64,000 nucleotides of DNA from Triops longicaudatus (GCA_022885665.1 JAGQDJ010000051.1:248001-312000); one strand, 5' to 3'; counted from the stretch's first letter, positions 11,701 through 26,700 are shown. The notes: generated from the sequence alone by a model not told the origin. Numbers and translations are program-made.

Positions 11701-14700
11701 CAGGAGCTTTGATTCAGTGAGGAGCCCTTCCAGTTATTTATTTGCTAAGTTGTAGCATTTTCCCTGCCACGAAAAGTGTGACGTCACGTGATCAGCGTGA
11801 GAAGTGCGGCTTACGGGCGCTTGTTTATTCACTGTACTGCTAGACTTCCTCTTGTTTTTGGACAGTTTTACTCGGAAAAAGAGCAAATAAACTCCCATCA
11901 AAGGCAAATGAGCAATGTGGTAACTCGTGCTTTGCCTATGGTTGTCACAACAGCGGGAAATCTTTGGAAGAACGTGTAATTTTTCAAAAGATGAACGAAG
12001 GCAGCACGAGGTTTTGCAACTCTAAAGGACTAGTGATGCGTTAATTGTGGTCAAAACTATTTTTTCCAACAAGTGTTGATATGAATACACTTTATTTGAT
12101 ACGAACTTCTTGCCCAACGCGCTACCCTGTAAGCTCTCCTGCAAAAACCCATAAGCTATAATTTGAGAAAACAGTCAGAGCTTGTTAGGTAACCTTGAAC
12201 ATCGTATTTGCTTGGATGCTTGTGGCATCAACGTCGTTTCGATTTACATGACACAAAGAACTGACTTTCTTGTATCTCTTGAGAAGAAGATGGAGCTTCT
12301 AACTTCTTTAGCTACCTTTTAGTAGTAAAAATTCAAAAAACACCACAAGTGTGCCAAAAAGTCTCTTATTTTCAATCTCCTTTTATCCCGAAATTATATA
12401 GAACAAAAGCTTCATTTTTGCCATCCTTAGAAAGTTTATTTCTCACAGGACCAGAAGACACCTAGTTTGAAGAAAACTGAAAATTTTTATATCCACAACA
12501 CATGTCTGTAACGCGCCTTGGTAGCGCGGCTCTCCGTTACGTCGCGCGGATTACGCGGTCATGCCGAACCAATGGCAAAATCGTTCGATTTGAATTTCAG
12601 ACTTATTTCTGAAATATCTTCGTTACTATTTCGCATCCGACAAAAAGGAACATATATACTAGATATTTTACTCCTATTTACAAGACAAAGCTGTTTTTAT
12701 GTCCATTTCCCTTTAAGCTTCAGCTCCAAGCGCTTGAACGCTACTAACTGTACTTGACAAAGAAAAAAGTCGAAAATTTACCGCACGACTTGGCCGGGAA
12801 CACAAGGATTTTTTTCTTTGTTAGGATTATAACTTTTCTTGAGTGAAAGAACATTCCTGGCAACGAATTTCCTCTGCAAATATTTGTCTATAATACATGT
12901 TTCATTCCCGCCATTCGTAAGTGTATCAAACTCAGCGCATGTTGTAATAAGTGAACACGTGCTAGCTTGTTCAACTTCGAACAATTCGCAAGCAAAACTT
13001 ACCAAGTCCTTCTTAGCATTCTTTGTTGAAATACTGTAACTGCCAGCAAGCTGCAGGCTTGTCATATATTCGATACAAGGCTCACCTCACAGAGGCCGGT
13101 GCGGTGGTAGTTGTGGAGGGTGAAGGATCAAGTTGGGGGTTCCAATATACATAGGGTTTCTCCCAGGCGCCAATAGGCAGCGAGCCAAAGTTACGAGTTC
13201 AATCAAAGTCATCAGACGCCGTGTATGCCGCTGTCCGTGGGCGTCATTTCTGTGCCTCTTTACCGTTTCCTTTTTAGAACCCATTTATCTTTGCTACCGC
13301 CTTATTACGTCACATGGATCCCGCTGGGTGCAAAGTACCAGCAAAATTTGACTAAGTTCAATACAAACGTTTTACTACCTCCACAAAACCCACAAACGCG
13401 CCCTCTCGCTGTAATTAACGTTCCTGAAAGCGAAGAAAACTCAGTCAAATGTGGGCGATTCTTGAAACCATTACAATTCCGAAAAGCGTTCACTCGAAAA
13501 AAAAAAAGAGCTTAGGCAACGAGTTCCAAAAAAACGTGTCCCGAAAACTCATTTTCTACAATTTGCTAAAAACTTTTCTTGGGTGTATTACACACGACGT
13601 TGAGGCTGTCACAAATCTTCCTCTGCTAAGCTTTGACAAATGCTACTCTTTAAGATCGTAAAAGTACTTCCTGTTGATTTTTTGAGTGGTTTGGTGCTCA
13701 CAGAACTGAAGTGGAGAAAAATGTTAAAAAAAACGACTTGGGACTCGGAAACTCCAAGCATTTTACAGATCCGGTGGCAGTTCCCTGAATGGTTTTAAAA
13801 CGACTGGGCTAAAATGTTTGTTGAGGGTATTAAAGGAGCGAAACAAAAAGTACTGGCTTTTGAGTACTGCGGCCTGAGAGTTTTTACCATAGTATAGCCG
13901 TAATACTGGCAAGAAAGTATGATGTGTAGTTGGACTAAGACTGAAAGCTTCGAGTATTTTGGGGAATTAAATGTTATACTTTGTTTGTGGACGCTGTTAA
14001 CGCGAGTGTCCGTGCAATAAGTGCATAGCGTTCTGGGAAAGTTGGATTATTGCACGCAGTAATTGCGTTTTGTAGATTGACTCAGTCGGATCTATAAGCT
14101 CCACAGAAAGCAAAGAGAGCCAGTTTGATACTAGAGCTAAAATTGGCCTCTCCCTTAACGTAAATAACGCTGTCTAGGTCTAAGACCCATACACCCGAGA
14201 AAGAGATGGGTGGTAATCAGCATCACGATTCTCTATGGCTGTAGATTTACACAACCGCATAACTGTTAGGCAACGGAGAGAAAACAAAGCAAGCGCTTTG
14301 CTTAAGCGAAAGCAAATCTTGCCAGTAAAGGTACTGTTGAGAGAAAATCTCGTTGCATGTGCCCTGTTGTACGACAAATTATCACATTTTGGCCAAAAAT
14401 CGCTGTGAATTTGGGACAATGATTACTGGTCGCTTCTTACTTGCTAGTAAAATATTTCTGAAGATTGACATACATCTTAAAGTGGAAAAAAGATATCCGG
14501 TTACTTGACATTCGGTTGACGCAATTTATTACAATTGATATTTAATGTAACTCGTCTATGCATCTTCTATCTGGTTCGTCTTACATTCTAAAACTCTTAC
14601 TCCCGATTTTTATTTAATTTTCTTTCTACCGTATTAATGCAATGAAGCTATCGCATCCAACGACCTGGCTAACTTTCCTGAACGCAGATATTTTGCCCTC

Positions 14701-17700
14701 AAGTCTCTTACGTAGGTGTTTGCTTGCACCTGGTTCGCCTTCCATTCAGTTTTCTTGTCTAGTTCGCTTACAAAGCAAGTTAGCCAACATGATCTCAGCA
14801 AAGCTCTTTTACGGGTATCAATTATCGGAGTATCTTATATACGAGTTTCTCATACATCCGGGGTGCCTATACGTTACAGTGTTTAATGCGGCTCTTCAAG
14901 CTTTAATGCCTGCTTAAGCTTACATTGCGTATTACAAATACAAAGTTGCAGTTTTCCAACCAAAATGCTAAAAACAACCTTTTCCACTCATTGCATTATC
15001 ACAATCCGTAGCTTTTTAACATTTATCTTCCGTAGATATTTTATGCTTGAATATTTCCGTCGAGAGGTCAAAACGGCCGATTAGAAAAACGCCTGACCCA
15101 AAACCGTCTACACAACAAATCTTGTGGATTAAAGGAAAAGAAGATTTGTAGGTTGCAACTGAGCAAATATAGCGTGTTAAATGTGAGAAAACAGCTCTTT
15201 TTGAATTTTAGTTAAGTTTACTACCTGTTTACCTATTCTCGGACGCCCGGTACAAACACAAACGACATTTGAGGCTCTAATTTCGCTTTTTAAGATGGAC
15301 GCCTTTTGGCATATTTAAGCCTGTAGGTAGGCATCATTAAGCCTGAGGCTTGTAAAATTTTGGAATTATGTAGTAATTCAAAAAAATAGGTTTACACAAA
15401 TTTCGGCGCGAACGATTTTTGAGAGCGAAATAACGAAACCGCTAAAGATTTAGGGACACTGCATTGTTACTTGTAAATTAGAAGCTTTGAAAACTCTGGA
15501 TCCACACGTCCCTATTTTCGACTGCACACAGCTTGTAAAACAATGAAGAAGAAGATTGCGCTTTCTTGAATATTACAGTTCCGCGTCATCTAGAGCATAA
15601 CAACAAAGTTTTCGTGGAGCTGACAGCTACTGTCCCGAGATGCGGCGATTGACGGCTTTAGGCTAATAGGTGTCATTTGGGTACCTTACATTTTTTTCCC
15701 CGCCTTTCCGTCGGAAAGCTTAGGGTTAATTTACATCACAGTTGTTCTTACAGGGGGTTCTCTTATAAGGAAATTAAGCTTCCGCGATATTCAAGTAACG
15801 CATTGCACAAAACGCTACAAATGTGAGTGCATTTTTAGATGATTCTCGTCTCCCGAAGCATCTTAGGTTGTATTTTTTAGGTCGTTTGTATTTTTTTCTA
15901 ATTAAGTCCGCGTTCCTTTTGTGACAAGCTTTTCACATCATAGCTCTTCCATTCGAGTTGCTTCATACTCACATCGTTCAGAATTCAGTTAAACAGTCAC
16001 AACAATCTCTTTAAAGATAAAAGAGATTTTCTTCCTTCGAGTCTCTTACATTCAAGTTTCTGTCACATTTGAATTTCTCTTACACTTCCTATTCTCTTCT
16101 ACTACAACAGGGCTACTTTTGCAGCATATGGCGTGCCTGAACAAACCAGATTCATTGCACGTCAAAGGTGCTCTTTTCTCCTTTAAGTCTCATACGTCCG
16201 GGTTTTTCTTATAACCGAGTCTCTCCTACATTCACTTTTTATGACTAAAGTTTCAGGTGGGAGTTCGTAAGAACTTGTCTTTACATGTCATTATGTTATA
16301 CCTCAAAGAATATTCCCTTACATCCGAGTTTCTCTCCTATTCCCTAATGTCACGATTCCTGAGAGCGGGCTTCACAAGTTTATCCTGCAGATTTCTTTCA
16401 GATCAAGAGTTCGATTCTAATTATGCTCCTGCGCAGCACCTTTGCCATACTGCTTCCTTTTCCCGCTACGAAAATGAGGTCAAAAGGACCTTAGAAGAAG
16501 AAACACTCATCAGCGTTGAGTACTACGACGAGGGAATTTGTGGAATGAAAGGATTGTGAAACAATTACATTTGAAACGAAAGGGGAAAGAAGTTCGAGCG
16601 TGTTTCAAAAAGTGTACAGTTCTACCCATGGGAGCTTAGCTCAGGCCAAAAACCGAAAGGTTTCTACGCTTTTTGCTTTGTTTCATCAGCCTTGCGGGAG
16701 ATATCTTCCCGCCACAGCCCCGGAAGAGGCTCTTCCGCTTGAGGGCGACGGGAATTTTCTCTCTCTCTCGGTCGCCTGCTCCGTAATTCACAAAGTTAAG
16801 CAGTTTTTGCTTGGCTTTGCCGCGTTGCTAACAATTTCGGAACTCTTCTTTCCGTTACCGGGCGTGTGCTTCATTTCCTCAATGTATTCGGGCTTGTCAG
16901 GCTCCTTAATAAAAGAAGAGAGATTTTCGACGCCACACCAACGTGCTGCTGGACCGCAAAGTATTACAAAACCAAGCGCTGTTGCACTTCCAGGAGAAAA
17001 ATGAGGCCTACATTGAAGGCAACATGCTCCGAGCGAGATCGAAACATACAGCGCTCTTCTTCCGTTCTTTTACAACGTTGTCTATCACTACGTTTTCTGT
17101 TTTTTGCCCTCGAGCTAATCTGGGAAGAAATGGTCAAATAAGAATAATTTCTATTGTCCCGAGGCAACGGTAATTATATTGTTTTGGGAAGTAATGCATC
17201 GATCTTTCTAAGATTCTTTGTCAGAAAATAATACTTTTCTCCTCAAACTGAAGTAAGTTTTACCCGGTTAGCGGTTTATTTAAGTGGAAATTTCTGTCGC
17301 TAAATGGTTGCGCCTTCTGAGGAAACAAGCTTCGACTGGAATTTTAGAGGAATATTCGAAGTACTGAACAAGCCCTTTGGTTGATATCAATTACTGTCGA
17401 GGTAAATTCCTGCAACCGAACTGAATTTTTCTTTATACGGTTGATATCTCATTATCGAAGCTTATGAATGAGTGACTCAAGTTTCTTCCAGACTTGATAA
17501 GAGTCACTGTGGAAATTAATTTAGTAATTGGACTTCAACTCAATTCTCAGTTCCACGGATCATTACTGGTTTTGTCGCACACAAAGGGGGTAGCTGTGTA
17601 TACCATTACTAAACTGCGGCTTCCGTTTCATCTTAATCTATTTCCTGCAATGCGTCGATGAAGAAATTCAAGAGAAATTCGAACGCGTGGAGAAAAAGGG

Positions 17701-20700
17701 TGTACAAATTCAGCATAATTTCGACGGATATTCAGAGTTACTAGAAAAAATCGGAAGAATTCCAGACACTAAAAAGAAATTCAGAAGAAAGTACGGAAAC
17801 AGCCAAAGAGAGATTACAAAAGATATTCCGTCCTACGTTTAAAAACAAAATGACAAAATCTTTGAAAAAAAAAATACAAAGTTTCGGAACAAAAAAAGTG
17901 GTGGAAGACTTAAGACGATAGTTACCCTTCGTTTCGAGCGAATACTTTCTAACTGGTGATCCGTATTTTCGCCGATGCCTTTGCTGCCCCACAACTCTCT
18001 GCCTACCAACGTGTAAGCCACGCCCATCGCAATCACCGGAAGGCAATAAATAACCACGGTAAGAACTACATTGTATCTGTCGGAAGAAATTTAAAATAAA
18101 AACGTTCAGAAATGCGCATAATAGCTTTCACATTTAAAGAGCAATGGCCATGAAAAACGCATATTGAAATTATTATGAAACCTTATACTATACGTTAATC
18201 TAAGATCCAGGAACTTTGTTTCAGTGACGAGCCGTTCCAGTTTTATTTGCTAAGTTGTAGCCTTTTCCCTGCCACGAAAAGTGTGACGTCACGTGACCAA
18301 CGTGAGAAGTTCGGCTTACGGGCGCTTGTGGTGCTAGACTTCCTCTTGTTTTTGGACAGTTTTACTCGGAAAAGTGGAAAATAAACTCCCATCAAAGGCA
18401 CATGATCAATATAGTAACTCCTGTTTTGCCTACATGTTGTTACGACCATGGGAAATCGCGTATTATTTTTTTCAAGACATAAAGAGGTTTTTAAACTCTA
18501 AAGGACTAGTGATTCATTAATTGTGGACAGAACTATTTCTCCAACAAGTGTTGAAACGAATAAATTTTATTAATACAAACTTCTTGATTTCTTTAACAAA
18601 AAACAACAATTAGATTCAGTTTACAGTGTCCCCCGAGCGTCTAGTCAGCCTTTGAACATCATATTGGATGCTAGTGGCGTTACCGTCGTTTCAATTTACA
18701 CGACAGAGAACTGCCTTTTTTTCTATCTCCTTGGGAAAAAAAACGGAGCTTCTAACTTCTATATTTATCATTTGGTAGTAAAAACGGAAAGACACCACAA
18801 GTATGCCAAAAAGTATCTTATTTTCAAACTCCCGTTGCCGCGAAGTTAAAACAAAAGCTTTTTTTTGCCACCCTGAGAAAGCTTATTAATCGCTGTGCCT
18901 GGAGATACCTAAGTTGTTAAATGAAGTTGAGTGATTGAGGAAAAACTAACGGTTTTCATATCCAAAACACAGGTCTAGGCAGCGCTTTTCATCCCTTGTT
19001 ACGTCACCCGGATTACGTGACCATGCTGGATCTAGGGCAAAGTCGCCCGATTCGAATTTCAGATTTCTTATTCCTTCAACATCTTCGCTGTTATTTCACA
19101 TATGAGAAAAAAAAATACAAATATACAGAACCTACATTTTTTACTCCTCTTTATTTGACAAAGTAGTTTTTTATGTCCATTGCCCTTTAAAGCCGTAATA
19201 AAGAAATACGAAGAAAGGGATTCATTTGGAAGTGAGACTGATTATTAACAAAAAAGTATAAACTTGAAGACTTACATGTATTCCAATTTACTGTACATAG
19301 TAACGCCATCCGGCCAGATAGAGTAGCAAACGACTCGTGTGTGGTTTTTGTAGCTTTGTTCCTCGGTAGTGAAATAGAGCATTTGCGGTAAGGACAGAAT
19401 CACTCCCAACACCCACGTACTGATGACGATACACAAAGTCAAACTTTTGCCCATTCGGGGTCGCAACGGATGCATTATGGCCATATATCTGAAAAGAAAA
19501 AAAAACGAAAATACGTTGAAAATGAAATCAGCCAATAGGAAAGGAAATGGGATTTTTTTTTCTGTACAGTTGGCGAATTGGAGTAATTCGAGCAATGAAG
19601 ACTACAACAGAGGCCCCAAGAGAAGGAAATCAGCACACAGGGTTTGGATAAAACTCAATATGACGTGTTGTTGTGGTAACAGTGAAATCGAAGGTTTGGG
19701 ATCATCTTACTAAAATACAAAGCAGGGCAAAGGAAAGAAACAAAAGGACCCTTTGTGCCTCGTGAACGCCAGGTAGCATATTCGAGTTGGCAAATCCATA
19801 GCAACCTTGCGGGAGCAGGAAAACCGACAAATGATTTTTCGTTTTACGAAGGTGTTTCCCATACGATTTTGTATTGTGTTGATTAGATCGAAAAAGTTCT
19901 TGCTTGACGTAGACTAATGTTGTTATTTTTCAACCTCACGGTTTGTGGCATCCTCCTTCACGGTTTTCACAATAGCCAAATAATGCTGCCGTATAACAAC
20001 GGTTCAAAGCTATTTTAAATCTGGCATTGATTTCCTTTTAGTTGCTACAAAGGAAACGTACTTACGGCAGAAAATCTTCGTTGAAAATGGGATTCAATCA
20101 TTTTCAAGCGTAAGGAATAGCCTCACAGCACGATAAATAATCGATAGTCTACTGGACTAACTTCAGTGATACAGTCCGGCTATTGCTTGTGTGCCTTGTA
20201 TTTTTTAATGTAAAACCAAGTGCGAACATCTTCCTGTTTCCGTCCGCTTGATTTGTTTGCAGATGCCTCGAGCGTTGAAAACTTACCCAATTTCACTTAA
20301 ACTAACTCAAGCTAACCGAACCAGGCTACAGAGCGCGTAGTAGACGCGCACCCATAATAATTCTACAGTAATGACCATTACTTCTCGCAAGTAGCGAAAA
20401 AGCTGAGATAAAAATTTTATATTCACCACTCATCTCTAAAGAAAGCCGCTTTGCTGGATCACGTAAGCTTAGAATCAACAAAAGGTAGGAGTCAATAAAA
20501 TGCCTCAAGCCTTTATCCCCACTTCCCTAAGAAGAACAAGGAAAAATTGTAGGGCTAATATTACCATAAAAGACGAAAAGGATCTTAAGCTTCTTTCTAT
20601 GAAAGTAATGCCATACGCCACCGCTTAAGCAACAATTTACGTAGGGAAAAAAACGGAGCACCCTAAGCTGCATTTCGTCCAATACTCAATTCTTAACCCA

Positions 20701-23700
20701 ATATTTTCACCAAGCTTCTCATCCAAGTCGGGTATAATAGGATGCTGATCGGTTTTTCTCCTACATATTAATCTCATCGTAATCACGACAATTCTTGCCA
20801 CCTAGGGAGAAAAGGCAACACTGAAGTTCGCAGTACGTAATTTCGGCTTTACTGTTAGTAAGCAATTCAAATGTTCATAAATTGAGAGTATATTCGCATA
20901 TTCAACAGTAGTTCAAGCAATCAAAATTTAGCGACTACTTCACGCATATTATATTCATATTACAACAAGGACAGAAAAAGGAGTACATTTACTAACCACT
21001 GGAGTCAAATTGCTTCCAGTGTGTTGGCTTTCAAAGCTTTGATAGTTCCACAAACGAGCCTTTATGTCAGCAAACAATCCTATTAGAGATTTAAGCTATT
21101 GGTAATAACTCAAAGGAATGTGAAATCAAGTATAAGGTGCCAACAATAAATACAAGAGTGAATGTCTACGAGCCTTGAAGATAAACGCTCACGCTTTAAT
21201 CGCTACGGCATCGTTCTCAAAACAGTTCATTGCTAACAATGAATGTTCTTTACCGTGCATTTTCTGGAGCGCTAAATGCATTCATTGGTGAATAAAGGAA
21301 CAGGCCTACGCACATTTATCCACATTCTTTGTAAGAAGTTATTGGTAGTAAGTTTTTGATAAAACGTCCTACATTTCCTTTCAAACAGTCTTTTTTTTAT
21401 CCGTAATAACTTGAAGTGCAAACGAAACCCAGCAACAGGTGCCAACAATGAAGACAAGAATCAATAGAAGCCAGAAAAGAAAGCGTTTGCTGTGTCCAAC
21501 CGCACGAAAGCCACTGACCAGATCTGAAGCAGTGAAAGGTTCATTATTGCCAACAATGAAGGTTCGTTGTCATGTATGTAGCATCCCGGCGTGCTGAACG
21601 CATAATATTCTTGGTGGAAGTGAACAATCCATGTGTATGTCAGATAGAGGCTTTCGCGGGTACACCAAATTTAATGTGCAGCACTAAAAAACTCTTAATT
21701 ATTTTTTTACTAAATAAATTAAATATATAGAGAGTTGTTTCCAAATTCATGAACAGTATCTTACAAATTTCACAGGAACTAATGACCAGCCATAAGACCA
21801 CGTCCACCCAATATAGGGAAAATCCTATAAGCCGATGTACATTTTGTTTCAGAAGTTTGACTTACAGGAATAATTGGTAAGAGTAATAGAAAGCGGATAA
21901 TTTTTACAGAAAAACTTAAAATTTTGAAGTATAGCTTTCTGGGGAGCGGCACCGTATAATACAGTAAAATCTCGCTATAAAGTACACCGAATACAACGAA
22001 CAATTGGCTATTGTGTCCAAGGAGAGCGAATTTGCCTATAACGCACTTTCGCCTATAGCACACAAAATCTCAGGTTCCTTTGCCAATTTACATATTTTTC
22101 CTTCAGATATAGTGTACACAGGCTCTACCACGCGTTAACACATGAAAAGCGACAGCCCTATTGGGGAACTTTTATTTTCCAAAATATCACGCTACTCGAA
22201 CTAGTGTTCCAAAATAACTCCCACTGGCCGTTTGTGTTGTGCATGAAAACACAACAAAAACTGTTGATTCCATGATGCTTTCATTAATAATGTTCAATTA
22301 CACTTGACACGAATCATGAAATAATAGAAATTACAGAAAATCTAAGAAACAGTTTTTACGCATTCCAAACCAATATTGGCTATTACGTACAATGGGCTAA
22401 AACTTACAAAATTTCAGTCCTGTTGCGTGTACCTTATAGCGAGACTTTACTCTACAGTGTTATTTTTATTAGTACAGTACAATGATTAGTAAGCTAAAGC
22501 TACATTAGGTTAAGATAGGTTAAGTTTGGTTTGTCTAGGCAAGGTTAAGCTAGATGGTAAGCGAAGGTTGATTGAGATGGGTTAGGTTAAGTTAAGTTTG
22601 GGTCTCATCATACCCGGATACCTAACCCTTAAGGATACACAGTGTCAGACACACAGTGACGTCTATCGGCCATTGTTTTGTACTAGAATGCTAAGCCCAA
22701 TAAACACTATCTTAGGTACTCGTTGTGATTAGTCGGTTAGGCTAGGTTAAAAGTTTATGCTATGCCAAATTAAGTTAGGGTATAGTATTTTAGATTATAT
22801 AATATTAAGTTAGGTAGCTTATATTATGTGGTGCTAAGTGAAGTTATAGTCAATGTTAAGTTAGGGAAGGATACGTTACATAAAGTTAGGTAAGATAAGC
22901 TAGGATAGATGCAGTTTCACGCCAACGGTGCCTAAAATCGATGAACGTGACACACGTTCAACTGGTAAACGCAATGCCACGTAAAAAAATCCTGTGTTCT
23001 TAATGACATAAATTAAAGTGGGAATTTTAAAATATTGTGCGTAGGCCCGCAGTCAGGAGGAAGTTAGGGGTCACCCTCTGAAATTTTTGTTGTATAATGG
23101 TGAAGATAGGAAAAACCCAAATGTCTATTAAAATTGCACATTGACCCCCCCCCCCCCCAAACACCGAAAGCGAAATCCTGGCAACATTGTACGTTAATGT
23201 TAGTAACTCCCAGTATTTTACACTCATGAAGAACCAGTAATCGAAATAATGCAACAACAGAAACATAACCACAGCCAAAGCTCTCAAAAAGTATTTATCG
23301 AAAGCTACGTGAAGGGCTCGCATTCTGTCCGAAACATTTTTGGTCCAACGATTCCTTAGGAAACGCAAGATCATGACACACACTTCCGCACAAATGACTT
23401 GTGACATAGCTTCGACGCGTTACCTCCCTAGCTACGTATATCGAGAACACATATAACCTTTTAATGGGATGTCATACTGAAGAAGACGAAAAAATAAGTA
23501 ACACAGTTCAATGAGGACGACGAAATATCATTCCCCAAAATCCTGTTAATCAGAATTCTTTGCTGAACGCTGAGGTCCATTTCCACCCTTCAATGGTGGC
23601 GATTAAGACGGTGGCGAAAGAAATTGAAAGGGGTTGTACAAGACGGATTACGGTCGTATTTCCTACTGAAAAGAAGGAATTCTCTAGGGTGTAGCACTAG

Positions 23701-26700
23701 TCTGCGTGCGACAATAAAGCATTGTCCCAATTAAGACTGTCGGAGCAATTGGGTTGGGATTGACACCTGCGCTCTTGACCTTGAGCCTCCCAAACTCCGT
23801 AACCCCTTTTGCTGGCAGCACAAAAGAGAACATCAAAGCTATTCCTACACTAAGATATCCTCCTCTTCCGGACCTTAACAAGATTTCTGTTGTGCGATTC
23901 GAAATTAGTTTAATTTTGAAGAAAAAATATGTTTCAGTCATCCCAACAAAAGCAAAAATACTCCAGAAAATCTTTCTCGGCTGGAAGGCGTAAAAATGGA
24001 AAATTCCTTAAGGAATGAAACACAAAATAAAAATTTGTTATAAAAGAATAAAATCTGGAAAAACGGGCTTAAAATGTAAAAAGGAAACAGAAAATACAAA
24101 TTCGTTAAGAAGACAACCAAAGTTCTTATGCTTTCTGGAAGCTACAGAAACTGAAAACGTACTGTATAGCACTTGTGAGAACGAAATGGTTATATAAGCA
24201 AATCGTAAAAAGCAGCGAATCGACTTGGCGAGATTTGCAATGCTAAGAAGTTCGCCATCAAAGTAATGACGGAAGCTGCGGAACGTGGTTTTTTATGAGG
24301 TTGCCTTTGCCGTTTCTCTCCTTCATTTTTATAGTACTTGCCAGCAATAAGAAAGCAGTCGTGTGCTACTGGCACTTCGGATGTGAAAGCTTTTCACGCT
24401 GTTTAAATAAAGGGCGCAAGATGACAACGCTTCGTCGAACTGGCAAAAACGGAGATCGATTTCGGTGGCGGTTAATTTCTGATCCAATCCTTGACGCCCT
24501 CTTACGTCAAGCTGGAACGCGCACTTAATTTGCCAAGTCACAGTAGATCATGGCGTTCATGCGTTTCCTGACCGCCGATTCGTTCAACATCCATTTCTTC
24601 CCCTCCACCCCCACCCCAGAACTGTCAAGTTTTTTCTCCTCTGACAAGACAAAAGACTGTGCTGCGTTCAAACATACGCTTTACAACACTTTGGGGGCCT
24701 GTTTTTCGTTTCATGGCAGTCTTTAATGAGAAAAATGCGTCTTCCGCAACGGATTTTCGTGGCGAGTAGGCAGAGAAAAGAAACTACGAGAAACAGCGTG
24801 TTATCGCTGTCTACAAGCGTGTTATCCCTTGGTTACATTGCTGGCAGCAGTCTTCAAGGTCCGCACAGCCCGGGGCAAGGGCAGTCCACCCGGTTATGTC
24901 TGAGACTTACACGGCAGTAACGCGCTTCTGGCTTTCCATTTGCGTCCACCGGGGTGTTTTCGAGGGAAAAAGGCCTTTTGTTTTCGTTTTCCTTCTACAT
25001 TTCGGCTAATTGTTAAGCACAAGTATCAATAAAACAAAATGTTTTGGGCCTGTAGATTGCACTGCAGAATGAGGTAAATCTTCCACTTTCGCATCACCGT
25101 GCAATTCCGGGCGTATTGTATTTTAAGAGCCGGTGTTCAAAGTTATCCCCTGACGGGCAACACGAACTTGCGCGACAAAAATTCAGAAATAGCATTTCGG
25201 CCTAAAATTTCTTATTGGCATTTTAGCGTAATTCATTTAAAAAAGTTGGTCACTTTTTTAAAGAGATAATGGTTTCAGTTGTTAGTAAAGTATATTAATG
25301 AAAAAAGATCGTCAGAAAAGAAGGTACTTACGCCTTAAAACATACATTTCTTTTCATCTTCACGGTTGCACTTCTTACGGTTTCAACTATTCTTTTGTTC
25401 TTGTCTGCGCACAATCTTTTCAAATGTTAAAGGAAGATGAGTTTTCACACGTTTTCTGTGCAAGACGTGTTCTCCCTGACCCTGACGCCCTCCTGTAGTT
25501 GCTAGCATCGCTAGCTACGGAAAAGCCATTTGCTGTATCGCAGGAAAAGGGTTGAAGTTCACTATGTAATTTTGAAATCGGGTTTGCCTGGAGGCAAAAG
25601 GTTGAAATGCCGTTTTGATTTAGTTAGCAGAAAGGATGTCAATGAAGTATTTTTCTGGAAAATATGAAGCCCCTAACTCCTAGTTGTTCGGTAGCGAAAA
25701 CTCAAAAAATCTAAAACTGTGCCAAAGTCTCTTACATTCAAGTTCTTGTTGCCATGTCAAAACACAATCTTGGTTTTGGAGTTTTAAGAAAGCTTTTTTT
25801 TGGCAGAATCTAACGACACTTTATTGTTGCTTTGCGTTGAGAAGTTAAGTAGCTGTAGATGGCCTACTACGAAAATGTTCTGTTTTCAGAATTACAGCGG
25901 TCGTCGGTTCGTGAAGGTATGCATAATTACTGTTCCATTGGATGGTTTCCAGTAAATTACATGCATCTGGTAGTCGGGAGGACAACTGCCGTCGTAAAAC
26001 TGTTTTTTTATAATTAAATAGTGCGAGAAATGTCCGTAAAAAGGAAGATAAAAACAGACAGAAGTAGAAATTTTTCATTTAAAAAGCAGACGCCTGTTTT
26101 CACAGCATTGATGTTGGAATTACTGGGGTGCGTTCTGAGAAAAAAATTGTCATCTTTTCTGTTAAAGGCGACGAATCGCCACCTATTTCTGCTACATAGA
26201 GCTTGTTTAGTGATAGACCGAAAACCAGGCTATGGACCATAAGATCATGCTTACGATATGGGTGATTAAGTAGAGTGCTTTTTGAAATTGGTTAACTGTT
26301 TTTTTTTTTTTTTCCTCGACGGTATATTTCTAGCACGCAGATGGTCGGCGTTTAGCGATTTGTAGCCGTTTAGCGTTGAATATGGCCACTCGAGCGTGAA
26401 AACCGACAGTAACAGAAAAGGAAACAAATGCTCTAGCTTAGTATTACGACCTACACATGAGCGAATGGAAAAATTGAAAACGTGTGAAACTCTTAAGGTT
26501 GGGAAAATTTCGCACTTCAAAATCAATTTTATAAGAAACAACTGTTTGAACCGCGAACATTTTAAAATGCAATCAGTTCTTCGTTGCGGATAAAAACCAA
26601 ATCTCTACGAATTGAGATTTTCGCAAGAAAACGAGAGAATTTAGAAGGAACTCTGGCCACAAATGTTTTTAAAACGTTCGTTTGCGCCCTTGCCACTTAA

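Larger units (their letters stand above)
5089..17925 (-). other. Tachykinin receptor intron 3 (12.8 kb)
   Basis: Phase-0 intron. It contains one copy of a ~1 kb repeat family (5750-6770), a LINE tail (9920-10824), one copy of a ~1.07 kb TIR element (11631-12717) and a stretch with recurring CTTACATTC/GAGTTTCTC-like words (about 16.0-16.35 kb). The segment 16.6-17.0 kb has a 134-codon plus-strand reading frame from a GTG, but no family match was recognised and I do not call it a gene. Elsewhere I see nothing. Confidence 0.7.

Noticed and set aside
16600..17004. 134-codon plus-strand frame in receptor intron 3
   Set aside because: Begins with GTG, no recognisable domain, overlapping frames, antisense to the host gene.
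22496..22910. Interstitial TTAGG telomere array
   Set aside because: Words are irregular GGTTA/AGTTA variants, not a tandem 5-mer.
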